Below are positions 27,001 to 42,000 of a DNA stretch of 64,000 nucleotides, piece after piece (within the stretch, counting starts at the first letter, position 1; every line of letters begins with the position of its first letter). Where the stretch lies: the NCBI GenBank assembly GCA_026874595.1, contig CM049308.1, forward strand, positions 74,806,624-74,870,623, written 5' to 3'. The notes below the pieces were generated by a model. The model was not told where the DNA came from. It did no database searches and saw only the letters and a list, made by a program, of their open reading frames with translations. The stretch comes from Sipunculus nudus (lineage: Eukaryota; Annelida; Sipuncula; Golfingiida; Sipunculidae). A program made the position numbers and the translations under genes.

Positions 27001-30000
27001 CAAAAGTTATCATGTTCACAAAATATCTTACAGACAATGGGATTGAAAACAATGTTTTCAGGAGGGGGCAGGGGCTGAGACATAATAATGGTAGTTGAAT
27101 CACAAAAACGGATATCTTGAAACTGTAAGAACAGAATCTGGTATTTAAGTTGACCTCTTACCTCACTGTGCCCTCTGACCCCTCTTCAGAACCATCCTCA
27201 TTGGGTAAATATATGACCTCTTTGTTTTCAAGGTCAAGGAAATCATTAGAGTTAGCTCTCCTCAGTGGTAAATCTCCAGGCCGCCTGGCAGAGGTGAAAG
27301 CGTTCCCCCTGGACAAGGTCACAGCACCAGGTGTCTGTGCATAATACAGTTATACATGATAAGATTAAATAGAGAGATTTGACACAATATAAGCATATAA
27401 TTATTTGTTGATTGTTTTTGCTTTTGTTTTCTACCACCTGTTTCAGAAAATTTCCGTATAGTCTGGAATAATAGAGACAGATAAACATTAGGATGTCCTA
27501 AAGACAGAAACATATTCTACAAGATCTCTATGGAAGGTGTCTCGCTCCACATATAGCTACTGGTACTCAGCAGTGAAGCTGGGTGTGCAGATAAAGTGAC
27601 TTATGTGATACATCTGCGTTGACGTCTGCAAATGTAATGCAGAGGTAAGGTTATATGTAGATGAGGTTACACTAAGCACGTCTTAACAGTGTGTCAGCAA
27701 CTCTGGTGCATTTTACACTAATCATACATTGCTCCCTCATTTCTTTCTCTGCAACATTAAATATGGCAGACCTTGTGCTAAATATAGGCACCAATTTTTT
27801 TAAGCGATGGCCTTGCATTTAGGTATTTTTTTACATGTAATGAAGACTAGTGTATAATATATGTATACCTGGTTTAAGAGGCCATGTTATTTGGAAATAC
27901 AATGTTGTCCAATGGTTTGGCTCAAAGGTATTATCACACCAGGAGCAAACAGCTATACAATAATGATGAAGCCAAAGCACAAACCATGTTAGTTCCAGGT
28001 ACCTTACTTGAGTCTACAAATCTTTCATTAGGCAGTAAACCCTCTAGAGCAGAAAGAAACATTAGTTCAGATTGGGCCATAATCTGCTGAGCTGTCTAGT
28101 TAAAAAGAGTGTGAAATATTCAAACAAATAAAGAAACTAAAATAAGTGGCATATAGGTGTTTTGTCCCCCTCTGCACTGTTAGGGGTGGGTTTTGTCAAG
28201 TTTTTCTCTGAACAGAATTTGTCTGTGAAGTTTTGTCCATTAACTGTATACACATTACTAACATGTTAATTTAGTTCTGTAGCATCACCTACCTCTGTCT
28301 GAGCTTTACTGTTCACTAACTGCTCTCTGTTATGGACAGAGAACTCATCATCATCATCTTCATCATCCTGGTTACCCTCATCATCCTCAATAATAGGTAC
28401 ATTCTACAAACAACATCATATCCAGATATATATCACTACCAACCAATGTACCTTAGAATATACCTATTAACCTAACCGACTTGTTCATGTAGATTAATGA
28501 CAAAGACCATTCTTTCAATATAAATAAAAGATACCAGTATATACTTATAACAAACTTGCTTGACAAATTAATTTTAAATTAAGAAGTGATCAGAAAGAAG
28601 AACGAACAAATTGGAGATAAAAATTACAAGGTAACAAACTTTTGAAAGGGCCCAGACCATTATGACTCTAAAACTTTAACATTACACATGCACAACAATT
28701 TTACTGTAGGTTTACACAGAGCCCTGACCTGAGAACTGTAGGTAGATACTATCTGTTCATACTTACAGTTGGTTTATTTGATGTCCGAGCAAGAACAATA
28801 GTCTCTCTGCGGATCTCTCGCATCTGCTGGGCAAGGGGGTTGACCTCTTCTGTCAGGCGTTTCTTTTCTGTTTAAAATGAAAAAGAATCAGTTAATCCCT
28901 AATCTATATTATCATTAAAACACAGCTAAATGGCCATAAAGTAGCATTCACAGAGGTCGACCAAAATACAAGGATGGACATCACACTGGAAACAGATATA
29001 AGTCTACAAAATGTTGATAAAATTCATGCTCAAGTCAAATGTTACGCTCCCGAGGCAGCAAAAATCCTGCACTTCTAAAGAAGCTACTGATTTTCCAGCT
29101 GCCTGCTTTGACTGTTTATGATGCACTTAAACGCCAGGTGGTGCACATGGGCCTGTCTGCTGAAAAACTGCTGATGTGACTAGCAGCCAATCAAATGCAA
29201 GTCAACAAACACTCCACAGGCATCAGGCTCTGCTCAGAAACCATGTGTGGGTCAATTCTCTCTGAGCCTTTGGCCATATTCAAAACGTCGCCTGGGCGAT
29301 GAGCAGTCACTCAAACTGAAATGAACAACATTGGCTTTGTGTATTCCTTGCTTGGCTGGTAAACTGTTGTCTTCCAGCACAGGTTCTCATCTGATTGGAC
29401 CAAAATACAGTGCTCCCCTCTGATATAGAGATTCAGGATTCAAGGTGATAACAAACAGCGCTCATGATATAGGTAGTTCGCCTAATTTAAAGCGCTGTGT
29501 AAAGAGCGTAGTCAAATGTGTACAAGTTCACCTATTCATTTTCATATAAAATGTATATATATAAGTATCTATTAATGGATTTCTCTATTAATGTCTGAAA
29601 TATTAAAATTTATAAATTTGTGAATAAATATATTTTCAAGTGAACGTATGCTCTCTTTAGGCTTGATGTACAATTTGCACCCTGTTACACAGTGGATATT
29701 TTTATCTGTATATCTTGTTTTTTTTTCATTTTTCATTTTTTCTGGACATACCATTACAATTGTTCTTCAGGAATATGTTAATTATGACAATCATATATGT
29801 AAAGTAGATGTATTTTTCTTAAAAAAATTTCTTACATCTGAGACTCTGGTTGGTCAAATGTGGAATACTGTGGTTGCCTTTATATAGGCGGGGCTGAATT
29901 TTCGCGTCTTTAATTAGTCTAGTATTTTATTTTATTATCAAATATGAAATTATAAACTGTAATGACCAAATTATTTCATAAACCGCGGATTTCACTATTA

Positions 30001-33000
30001 TCTTGGTCTACTATTTCTCCAACAGGATCCTGCATGTTCGAACAGTCACTGACGGCTGAGCTGACACATGCGAGAAGCATTGACCCCACTAGTTGTAATT
30101 AGTTCAGGGCCAATGCTCATTGAAAACAACTCATATGCCACTGTTCTATGGCAATTTGGCCCCATAATGATATGTGACCTTTCAAATATATTAAAAAATC
30201 ACATCATCACAAGACAATCAAACATCGTTTGGCGTGTCATGATTTCGGTAGTGACAGAATTAGTCCTTTATCCATTTACAAGGTGGCGCTACCCTAGCGG
30301 CTACGTTCACTACTTAAGTGTGAAAATTTTATTCATTAACAATAACTAAATACGGCACAATGTGAAAGAGTACCTTCTACTCAATATTCATTTTGAGCGG
30401 CACTGGATGTAATCTGGCATTGCACACATACACGTTATTTTTAAATATTACTGCCCGGCAGGCACTGAAACTTTCCAGACTCCAGTCATATGCCGGGGGG
30501 CAGGAAAAACTGCCAGGCGCGCCCACCGGGTCAGCACACCCTGCAAATGGTCATGGTGTTTGCATCTAGGCCGACCGATATTATTTTAAATGGACCCTGT
30601 TTTTCTCCCTGAATCAATTAAAGTATATGCACCAGGCTCGATTGACATCACTATAGCTGAAGATTAATCTTAACTGTCACCTACTATTGGCAGCTTCTGA
30701 AATTAATGATCATGGCCTGGTATATATGCATTCAAAACTGCGTGGTTTCAATTTCGCGGTCAAAGAGTGACCGTGAATATCGCGAATTTAAAACCACCGC
30801 AAATAAGAAGACAACCACAGTATACTTACCTCAATGCTATAAGTGTTGATTTCAACACAATGACTGCTTTGATCATACCTGGTGCTAAATTCAAACTGTG
30901 CCCTGATAAATGCTACCAGGGACAATGATCAAAGTTACTTGAACTTTTTTTCCCGTCAGATTCTTACAAAGCTGTGAAAATAATTGGCTTTCAATAGCTA
31001 CAGGAAATCTCCCTGTCACCATCTCCATGGACTATTTCAATACTCTACCAGATATATGCAGGCTTGATTCTTTATAATCCTCAGACCAAAAACTTGTTAA
31101 CTGTCTGTAGGTGATGTGATAATATATAAAGATGACAGAAATCTACATGAGCATAACCAATTACCAGAACTCATGCCCAGCCAACCAAATAGCACACAAG
31201 GGTACTTGTTCTAATTGATGGAACAGCAAGGTGACATGTAAACAAATTATGTACTTTGAGAAATTCCTTCTGAATAGATTTATTGTATCCCTTCTACAAA
31301 CACATATGGCTCTGGGCAGCCTGAGGGAGCATCTCAGGCAAAAAAAAAAAAATTCATTCAAAATCAACCCAAAAGTCATTTAAAATAATAGTATTTTTTT
31401 ATTTTAAATTTAAATAAAATTTTAATTGATATAAAATATGTATAATTCCATTATATCTGGTAGCATATGTAACATTTAATTTCCTTTTCATATGAAATTT
31501 TAATATTATAAAAAATGTAATTATAAAAAGTAAACTATTTTAAACACCCAGTCACAGAAAACTACTTTTTAGCAGGCTAACAACATTAAATTCAATAATA
31601 ATATCTCAAAATCTATTTTTTAACCCATTAAACCATGTGTCTTTCTTGCTCAAGAATGGAATGAATTCTTCAATTTTTTTATAATCAAAATTCCATTACA
31701 AATTTTCCAATGAAATAAAAATTATTTTCTTTAAAAATAAATACACAGTTGTGTCTTAAAGTTAATACCAAAAACTCAACTTCAAAACAAACCCAGGTAT
31801 TTACCTCCTGGAGTTAACAGTATTTACATTCTAAATAAATACAAAACATTTACCCTTTTAAGCAGATACATCGCACTTATCTTCAATATAAATACTTTGT
31901 ATTTATCTACAGAATGAAAACACTATTTACCTGCACTGTTCTCAAATCTACGCCTAGCCAGTGAGAAGGGTACGGACATGGCTACTGACACAAGTGGCCA
32001 TCAGCGTCAGTGCGTTAATGTACCACTGAGGTATGTGACCCATTACCATGCGGGGAAGTTCCTCTGAGACTGTGCTTTCATGTTTAACCAAGCGGGCAGT
32101 ACCAATGTAATCATGTACTATAGTATGTGATCAAGCCTTATACTGCCCTACAGCTGGCCTGGAATGTTATTCACTTATATTGTTGATAATAAGAGTGACC
32201 CAAAAAAGCATACTCCCTGTATTTATATTTATGTTAAATAACTGGTGCAGTACAGTACCCTGTGTATAACATAAATTTATTATTTAACTTGTTCATATAC
32301 TATTTAATTTTATTAATACACAAAGAATATCAGCCTATAGAACAGAGAACCATTTAATAAACATCACAGATAATTAGCCTGCAGATCATCATGTCACACA
32401 TGGCATACCATCAGATTTATATGGCCGCTAAGACAGAAGAGATGGATAATGAGGATGATGTTGTATAGATTAGCATTTCCATCCATACAGAGTTATCTAA
32501 AGACACACTTAGAAAATACAAAGAACTTGTTCAAGGATCTTGCCAGTTGTAACTCAGATAACAAAATCCTAAGCCCTCAGCCTGATACTCTGTCTGCATG
32601 GACAGTGTGGCACCTATACTGGCCATGCTCAATTTTCCCTGTGTGTCTTTGTATTACTGTGACAACTTTGTTTTACAGGACACTGTGACCTTCAATGCAT
32701 TCTCTGCTGATTCTTAACATACAAAGGAGTCAGTGGAACATAGATTCAATGTATTACTTTCACACTGTACAAATATGAATTTTACCAGGCTGAGTAACAC
32801 TTGCTATATAAAATAAATGATTTTAATACAATCATGACATAAAACATTATAAGGACTGAATTATATTACAAAATGGATAATGGAAATGTCTAAAGAATGA
32901 GGTGAATACAATCCATATTAAAACATATGTAAAAAAGAGAGCCTGAAGAATTTTTGCTTTCTTTATGTGAAAGCACACAGTATCATTCAGTAAATCAAAT

Positions 33001-36000
33001 CATCAATTCAATATTTTTTACTTATTAAAGTTGTATAACTATTTTGAAAATATACAGAAATACATGAGAGCAATATATTGGGGACTTAATATACAGGATA
33101 TTGAGTATAACATTTTTTCTACTCTTTTTATTTACAGTTTTTTTTATTCTACTTTATGACAAATAATTTCATTTATTACTGAGTAATTTATTAAATATAC
33201 TGTACAAGAAATAGAGGCAGGGATATTAATGAAATTTTAGGTGAATTAATTTCAGATTTAACCATAATCTTTATGTATTTTAATGTGTGTTGATAAATTT
33301 CTGATATTTCAAAAAGTTTTTAAATAAGCAAATGTATATCTAATGATAATATCAAAGAGATTGTTCCCTGTGGTAAAAAAAATAATGCCCCACTAAAACT
33401 GCTAAGGTATTCAACTCATGAACAGATTTGCTGGTGTAAGTGATATTGCTATTTAGTATTCAGTGCTATCTGCATTGATATTATCCTATATGTACAAGCA
33501 TGTACAGCCTGTATGAGTCAGCCTTACCTTTGAATAAACCCCAGTCCTATAGCTCAGGTGTGATAAAACTTTCTGATCAAACATCTATCCGTTTATGGCG
33601 CTGTTTACCTGGCCAGTGTGTGGTGTTTACATAAGCAAGGGAAGTGTTCACGCCCACTGAACGTACACTGTAACTGACTACACCACACACTGCCCTAAGC
33701 AGTGAAAGCTCCATTGTGAGATTCAATGTTCCATGGAAAGTGGATGCCCTTATAGACACAGCATGAGCTGCCCCCTGCAGTATTTACACATAACTAAAAG
33801 ATCTGACTTGTTTGGCACAACTTGTCATTTTTAGTTCAAGTGTGCAACAGTATGACGTGCAATGCATTGTACCATCTAATGTTTACAATTGCTTTCTGAA
33901 TTCAGAGACTGTAAATAAGTAAATACAAGGTTTTAACAGGATAAATTATATATATTCTTTGAACATACTACTAATTACTATGCATGACATTTAATTTTGT
34001 TAACAGTAGATTAATGTCAAAGTTAAGGCAATACCGGTAATAAATAATAACCACAAGTTTTACAACTCCTGGTCGCACAACAATTTTAAACTTTTGATGC
34101 ACTGAAAATTTTCCCCACATTTTCTGACTATCATATTCACAGAATATCCTCAATTTAAAGTGCATGCCAAGTTGCACACATCCACCATGCATCAAAGGTA
34201 AACCATAGTTAACCTTTATTTAAGCTCAGTGCAGGTAAAGGGCTAAAATGAGATGATTGGGTAAGAGAAAACTTCTGACTTCATTTATGTAAATGCATAT
34301 ATACAACACAGGCACTGCAATGGTGCATAATAATTAATAATATGTGCCTTATGTATTGTGACCTCTGACCTCATTAAATATGCATGGGATTCTGCTGAAA
34401 ATTCAATTCACGTGAGAAAGCCTATAATTGGTAAAGAATTATAATGAGTTTCATGAAAATCAATCAAATTTTTGGGTTTCATCTCCATACCACCAATGTC
34501 TGGTGACCTCTGACTGCATTAAATATGCATAGATTTCGCCAGGAATCAAAATTGCATTAGATATTACATGGGTAAATAATTCTATTGAGTTTCATAAAAA
34601 TCCATTATTTATCAGGTTAGTTATCTCAGTGATACCACAAAGTAGTGTGGTAACCTCTGATCTCATTAAAATATAAGCAGATTTTGCCTATAACTGAAGT
34701 TGGTGAGATAATGGATTGGTAAGTAGTTATGGTGAGTTTCCTGATAATCCATGAAAGCCCTGGTAAGTTATCACAGTTACACTAAAAGTAAATGGCTGGA
34801 TGACCACTCAGATGTTGTGTGTACCATAATACGCCCTTACGACGGGCCTATAATAAAATTTAAGATTTCATAAACAAATTATTGCTTTCTGAATACATTA
34901 TAAAGTATGAACAAAGTCTGATCCCTTTACTCAAAACTGGATCACTAAACAAATAAAGAACTCTTTACTTCTTTGTAAAATGCTGGGCTGAAAATTACAT
35001 TTCAAATTTTATCATAACTAATTTTTTTTTCATTTTTTATATATAACATTCTTTGAATCACTTTAAATCACTTTGAAAATTTATATATATATTTTTTAAT
35101 CACTCCAAAAGAAGCCAGCGTAGTGAATGATATCAGCATCCATGTTTGTTTTGTTGTTTTCTGTGGTACAAGGGATTTCCAGAAAATTTACACAGGGGTA
35201 AGTACTACACAGCAATGAATAGGTCATATTTTACATTTTAAGTTGATCGTGATTGAGATACAAATGGATGATAATTTTTTATCCTTTTGTACTGACATCT
35301 GAAGGAGGGATTTAGTACTTTAGAAAATAAAGAAGGTACAGAGCATTAAATTTTGGGAGATCCAAATTAGCGGAGGTAGGTGCTCACACAGTGCATTTTA
35401 ATGTTGATACTGACAAGTAAGCCTCTCACTAGCGTCCTATTGACCGTCTGGCATTATGACCAGATTACTTGCGCCTGAGTGTCTTTACATCTAAGTCTGA
35501 GGAACGCATTATACGGCCTCATTAAGATTCAAATATTTTTGTAATTTCTGACAATGCTTCATGGCCTACAGGTACACTGTTCAATCAACATAAACCAGAC
35601 CAATCGTTAGCATTTTTTGTGTAATTTCTATTAATACCAAACATGAGTGAGAAAAGTTACGTTTTAATCCAGCACATTGGTAAACCTCTTGGTGTGTTTG
35701 TTCAGTTTATGACCGCATGAACACAAGCATGGCTCGCACGGTTTACAGGACGCATGCAGCTTGCAGGCAATACAGGAATAACCCAAGTCCATGGAGACGG
35801 TGTTTCAGTTTGGATTGTGAGCTCACATCTATACTATTGTGAAAATTTATTATTCTTAGCATAATATTGATATTACGGGCAGTTTACCACAATATGAATC
35901 CAACCTGATGCAAGACCACTGCGATACATTCCTTGATATTATTTGTATCATGACTCAAGTAAACTTATCAGCTCAATTATCCGATTGCCTACTGAGTCGG

Positions 36001-39000
36001 GTTGTCACGGCTAGTCCCTCACTTATATTACATCAATCAGTACTCACCATCTTCGCTGACACTGTCCACTGTGTTGTCAATCAGTGACTTGATGGCGACC
36101 TCCTGTCCCTCGGCTCTCTGCGCCCAGCGCCCCCTAGGACCAGCTTGGCTGGCTGGGTTATTGCCACCTCCTTTGGTCCCTGGCTCTTGCAGAACCTGTG
36201 CATAATGACAACAGCAGTTTTATTCAAGAACTTGACAGATCATACCATTAAATGGGAAGAGCAAAACCAGCTTTAAGAAATGATTTTGACTTCCCATCTT
36301 CACATCTTTCAGTTAGAAAAGGTAACTACAGTAAAAGCCTGCTTAGTTGAAACCACCTAAACTCAACTACTTATGTGTTAAGACCACATGTTTAGGTCAG
36401 GGCTGACCAGACTGTAATTTTTCTTTTAAATAAATTATGTCCCTATTTTTTATTTTAACAATTCAACTGAAACAAACTCTCAGGTGGATCTACAGGTTGA
36501 TGCCATGGTAGTATTTCAGTATACAATATCTCCATTTTATACCTTGACTTTTTAAAACTTTTTATGACAGGGACAACCTGACATAATCATTTGATGTATC
36601 TATAATTGAGAATAATGGAGAATGTTGTCAGTTTATCCAACCATGACACAAGACCCTTGCCTATGTGTACAACAACTAACAGCAAGCACTGATTAGCAAT
36701 ACTAATGAATATAACTCTACTTCTACAGTCAATGTGGTGGGGGCCAAAAACTGAAAAAGAAAAACATAAATTTCAGAAAAAACTCAACCCTTTTAACAAT
36801 ATGAAAACTTGTTCAACTATTTTAATCTCATTTTTAATGAACTGTGTTCATAAATATAAAACTCTTGTGTACTCACTTGTTTTTTAGCCCAGGTAGGGAG
36901 TTGACCCACACTGAACCTGTAATCAGGGGCTCCCCCTTCAGGATTTGGCATGGGTTGTTTTAGGGGGGACGGTGTGCCTGGGGTGGGTCTTTTCTGCATC
37001 ACCGGGAAGTCGACATCATCAGGATTGTTCATACCATCTGCCCTGGGGCTCATATTTACCGCTACACCTCTGTATGAGACAAAGAAATATATGAAATCCA
37101 TATCCTCTGAGTAACTGAGAATTATACTAAGTCTTAAATACAGCACCCTGGGGTATAATGGTTAAAGCTGAATTGTTAATTTACTAAAAGGACCACTGCA
37201 GCAAGATGGTATGATCAGGAATGATAAAATTGTCAGTGATATAAGGAAACTTATAAAACTAATCAAGTCTAAAACTGTTTAAGTCTAAAACTCGATGTAA
37301 ACAATTTTAATTATCTAAGGAACACGATAGTATATTCCTTCATGTAATTTGTGACTTTGCTAAGAAAATCAACAGGACACAAAAATGAAAACAATTCAAT
37401 TCGGAACTGAAAACTTAAATATTGTGCCTCTGCAATGTTAAGCTGATCTATATATCAGGGATGTAACTGCTTATTGATTCATATTTCTAACTTTATCGTA
37501 TAGAATCCATTCTGGGTAATTCAAGGAAATCTTATTCTAATGATATTATTGGTATTACAGTATAGCTTTTTTACACTGCCTACCTTGTATCATTTTCTAC
37601 ATTCAGTTTCTTGGGGTTGTGGCCCAGCTGTACCAGTCTGGAGTGCATGTACTCACTGAACTCAAACGGCAGTCTCCAGATGAACATACACCTGTGAAAA
37701 CAAAAGAAAATCAAACATTAAAGGATTATATACCAGTAACAAAAGATAGTATAGAAGAAGAGTAAAATATATATGTTATGCACATACACCTGTAAACACA
37801 CAAGAATATCAAATGTTATATAAACATTAACCTGTAAACATACAAGTACATCAAATGTTCTAGAAATGTATAAAAGTTAACAAATAGAAGAATATAAAAT
37901 ATTAAAGGCATATAAACCTGCCAACAAACAGAAGAACATAAATTATTATAGGAATACATCTGTATTCACATACAATGATAGAAAGTGCTACAAGGAAAAA
38001 AAAAGTCTCCAAAACAATAATCTACCATTTATTAATAGAAATATATAATATAAAATCTTAACTTTACTTCCCACTACAACTATAATCACTGTCACTGTGA
38101 GCAACATCATTATCACAACCAGGGAAACTATTTCTACCATCAATAATAACTAATAACAGGTAAATAATAAATTGTGAAAGGTGTGATTCACTTGGAGCAT
38201 GTTTTCTTTTACAGAAACAATTAAGATGATTCCAGACTGTTCATGACACAAGCAGTTTCTTACCCATCTCCTGAAACAGACACCAGATGGCGCAAGTCAT
38301 TGGTGAACATGACTCCTGTGATAATTTCAGAATGTCCGCACATTGTGGCCACACACTCTCCTGAGAAGAAGTCATAAATGTACAAGTTTTTGTCGGAGCA
38401 GCTTGTTGCTAAGTAAGCCCCTGATGGATCTATCTCCACACGTATCAACGTTCCATCATCACCCAGTGAACCTTTGTAGCATTTCTTCTGCTTTCCGTTT
38501 TTAATATTATATATCCTGGAAAACACATAGGTATACCAATTAAATCACTTTCGAAAAGTGGAGAACATAAAATATCACAGAATACGTTTTTTCTCTACCA
38601 ACACCACTGGATTACATTTGTCAGTAGTCCTTGATGAGGTTACAATAAAATATATATGAATCATGTTTCACCGTTTTAATGACAGTCTAATGTTCTGTCA
38701 ACCTTACATCACACTTAAAATAGATAAAAAAAGGGCTCTTCATAAATGTTTGTAAGTTGTTAACATGTACAGTTGAACCCAATGAATGCAGTTGGTTTTA
38801 AAGTATTTACAGGTGGTCAGAAGAGACAGGAGTCCACAATTCCTGGGTGGTCACACAGGTTTGACTGTACTGTTGACTCATTGCATAGTGTGTAAAATGA
38901 ACAGACACCAAAGACAGAATAAAGAACTACTCAAATATCCTGATGTGACTGTGGATTTACCTGGTGTCCTTCAATAACTGAGATAATTCATTAGAATGGT

Positions 39001-42000
39001 TAGAATTCTACAATGGTATTATTGCATGGTACGTAAAATGAACAGACACCCAAGAGAGAATTAAGAATTACTCAAATATCCTGATGTGACTGTGGATTTA
39101 CCTGGTGTCCTTCAATAACTTATAAAATTCATTAGAATGATTAGAATTCCACAATGATACTATTGGTACAAAGGATCTGTTTTCACCTACCTAACATTTC
39201 TGTCCTGGCAGGCCGTGGAGACAAACTTGTTGGACGGGTCTACAGCCATATCATACATTGTTACTTTGCCAACGATGTGACGGTTCAGCTGGAACTGGAA
39301 GTCAGGATCCTGCAGAAAGGCACAAGTTTGTTAAGAAGCAGTAACAAGTCTACAAAGTGATTTAAGGTTCTACCATTATTACATAATCATAGCAATATAT
39401 ACAGTCAATTCTTGCTCCTCCTGTTCAACTCCAGTTACCTCCAAGTTTATGTGCCAATCCACTAAAATTTACTGAGATTAATATAATTTATCTGACATTA
39501 TAAATTACATCACTCTGTAGAATACTTAACTGAAAATCAATAGCCAAGATTTTGTAGTTAAATATGGAATTATTAAGCTATGTATTGTATATAAGTAGAT
39601 GTAGCTTAGGTAAGTATTAATTATTAAGCTATGCATCATATTAAACTAGATGTAGCTACGGTAATGTAATTTATAGGAAAGAAAGCTTGGTGTACAAATA
39701 AAATTGTTCAGGTTACAATTATATACAAACCTTCTGTGCACTTCTAAATATAAGAGATTTGTCTGCTCCACAACTCAACATATTCAACTGGCCGTCATGT
39801 TCCATAAAGCGAACTGCAGTGATGGCAGAGGAGTGATCGTCAAGAGTCTGCACAAGGCCGTACCCCTGTTCAACATCAAACACGTGAAGCAGACGATCAC
39901 GCCCAGCAGAGGCCAACAGCTGTACACCTACATGGTAACAGATGATCAGTTACACAGTGCAGGTCAGTTATGAGTATATACACTCTGTGGGTCATACAAC
40001 AAAGCCTAAGACAGAAAATATACAATATGAAACAACAAAGATACAAGTATAAAAGAAAGCTATCGATGGTATAACTTTTCCCTTCGTCAAAGGAAAAAAA
40101 TGTCACTCATAAGTTTTCTTATTGTGTTTTCCTTATTTAAAAGTGAAGCATGTGAAGATTTTTTATCAGTGTAAATATACTCTCAACACTAACAATGTAA
40201 TATATATCAGTATAACTGTAATAGGATTTAAAATATAGCAGCATCACTTCAATTAGTGGATACACACTTACAGGATATAAGGAGCAAAAAATATAAAATA
40301 GTGTTTGAAGTGCACTCTTAACTGTGCCAAATATCATATGTATTGGTACATATATAAAAAAAATTTATGCATTTATGCAGCTACTTTGAAGTGAATCTGT
40401 GAGTTCATTTTATCTGGATGATCTCAAGTGGATGCTGTTCAGATAGATGCCATTGTATCAACTGGACGCCATTCATTTAGATGCTATGAAAATGGACACT
40501 AATTGTATTATAGACCATATCATATGCTTAGCAGGCCCATGAACATGGACCCATGTCTAGTGATTGGACAGATATAGAGAGGGATGTGCATAGTTACCAG
40601 TCTCTGGTCTGTTGAATTCAAGTGACAGCACCTCACTGTCGTGGGCCTCCAGCATGGTCTTCAGATTCATCGTCTGAAGGTTGTGGATTCTGAAATTACA
40701 GATGTGAAAGCTCAGCTAAAAGTTAGAGTAATTACATGGTAAATATGAAGCTTTCAGTGATAATAATAGTACCATTTTTTGTTTTACTTTTTAAATATTA
40801 TTTTTTTTGGAAGTAACTGCCTCTGATTGAATGCTAGCTAAACTCTAAATATATGTACTTCTACAGAATTCCATTCTGGTTTTGGACTATGTGACAGGGC
40901 ACTTGGTGTATTATAGTCCCCATTGCTGGGTCATACTACTGAGGAACCCCCTAAAGCTGCATCTGTTTGTGATTTAAACACAGCCGTTGAACATGGCCTT
41001 CCCAATGTCCTGCTAAGCACTCACCCAGGGCCAGGGCTGACAGTGAAAAATCTCACAGCCTTGGCTGAGATTCGAACTCACGATCTCTCGTCTTTTGAGT
41101 CCTGTGCTCTAACACTGAGCCACAGAAGCCGGTCTGAGCCATAGCATCATTATTGCACATCCATATTGAGTATAGCATTGCTGAATTATAAAGCATGTTT
41201 CAAATGTAGCAAATATGTGAGCTCTATTGGTGTTTCCTTAAAACGTCTATGTAACTGGTATACTTCCATTGTATTGCGTTATGATGTGCTTGTATGGAAT
41301 TAGAAAGAACCACTCAGATTGCCACTGATACAATATAGGACTGATTAACCAGAGATGATTGATGAAGTTTGGATTTGGTGATCTGTGTTAAAGGCTCATG
41401 GTTTGGGTTTCTCTATGTTTCAATGGCAAAAAAAAAGATGACAAGAATACATGAATACAAGGAAGGCTTATACTCTAATTACATACCTGATGTTGCCCTG
41501 TCTGTCACCAGACGCCAGGTGCTGACCGTCTGGACTGACCTTTATTGACCGGACGCCATACTTCTCGTTGTATCCTGTGTCTGTTTTGTCCTTCTTACCA
41601 GCTACAAAATTACCATATTTTATATGGAAGAAATATAATCTATATAAAAAACAAAGACCAAATTATGTTAAATTAAATTCAACATAATATTATTATTTCT
41701 CGGAAGGGAATTATATCAAAGATTAAAATAAAATGATAATATAACAAATTGACAATATCATTGTTCTTGTCAAATAATATGTGTGCATGATCCCTGAAAG
41801 GTGGCAGCACTACCAGTTGCATCCTGTTTGGTGGAGGATTTTGACATTTTCTACTACAACATTGTATAAAGCCAGTTTCACAGAAGAATAAACCCTCTTA
41901 TTCATCTGCCATAAATGTTTTATAATAAATGATTATTCTTTCAATTTTTATTAACAGTAATCTTAAATATAACATCAATTACCTGGATTGAAGTCTTTTT

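Larger units (their letters stand above)
28868..36047 (-). other. MAPKBP1 intron 16, 7.2 kb, with exon-like islands
   Basis: The longest bounded intron. It contains strong donor-like sites at 30836, 31930, 33527 and 33608 (minus), a palindromic element (30735-30815) and a 145-bp tandem repeat (34340-34790). The candidates at 31931 and 33609 end in phase 1, the phase required to splice into exon 17. Confidence 0.5.

Noticed and set aside
30837-30902. 22-codon segment with strong donor in intron 16
   Set aside because: Open only in phase 0/0; between exons 16 and 17 it would hit a stop at once, so it is not annotated as an exon.
41060-41136. Functional tRNA gene on the minus strand
   Set aside because: A and B boxes are present, but the acceptor stem and anticodon stem do not pair and a SINE body follows.
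40923-41144. Plus-strand ORF of 73 codons
   Set aside because: It runs through the tRNA-derived SINE in antisense; the apparent peptide is a translation of A-box and B-box sequence.
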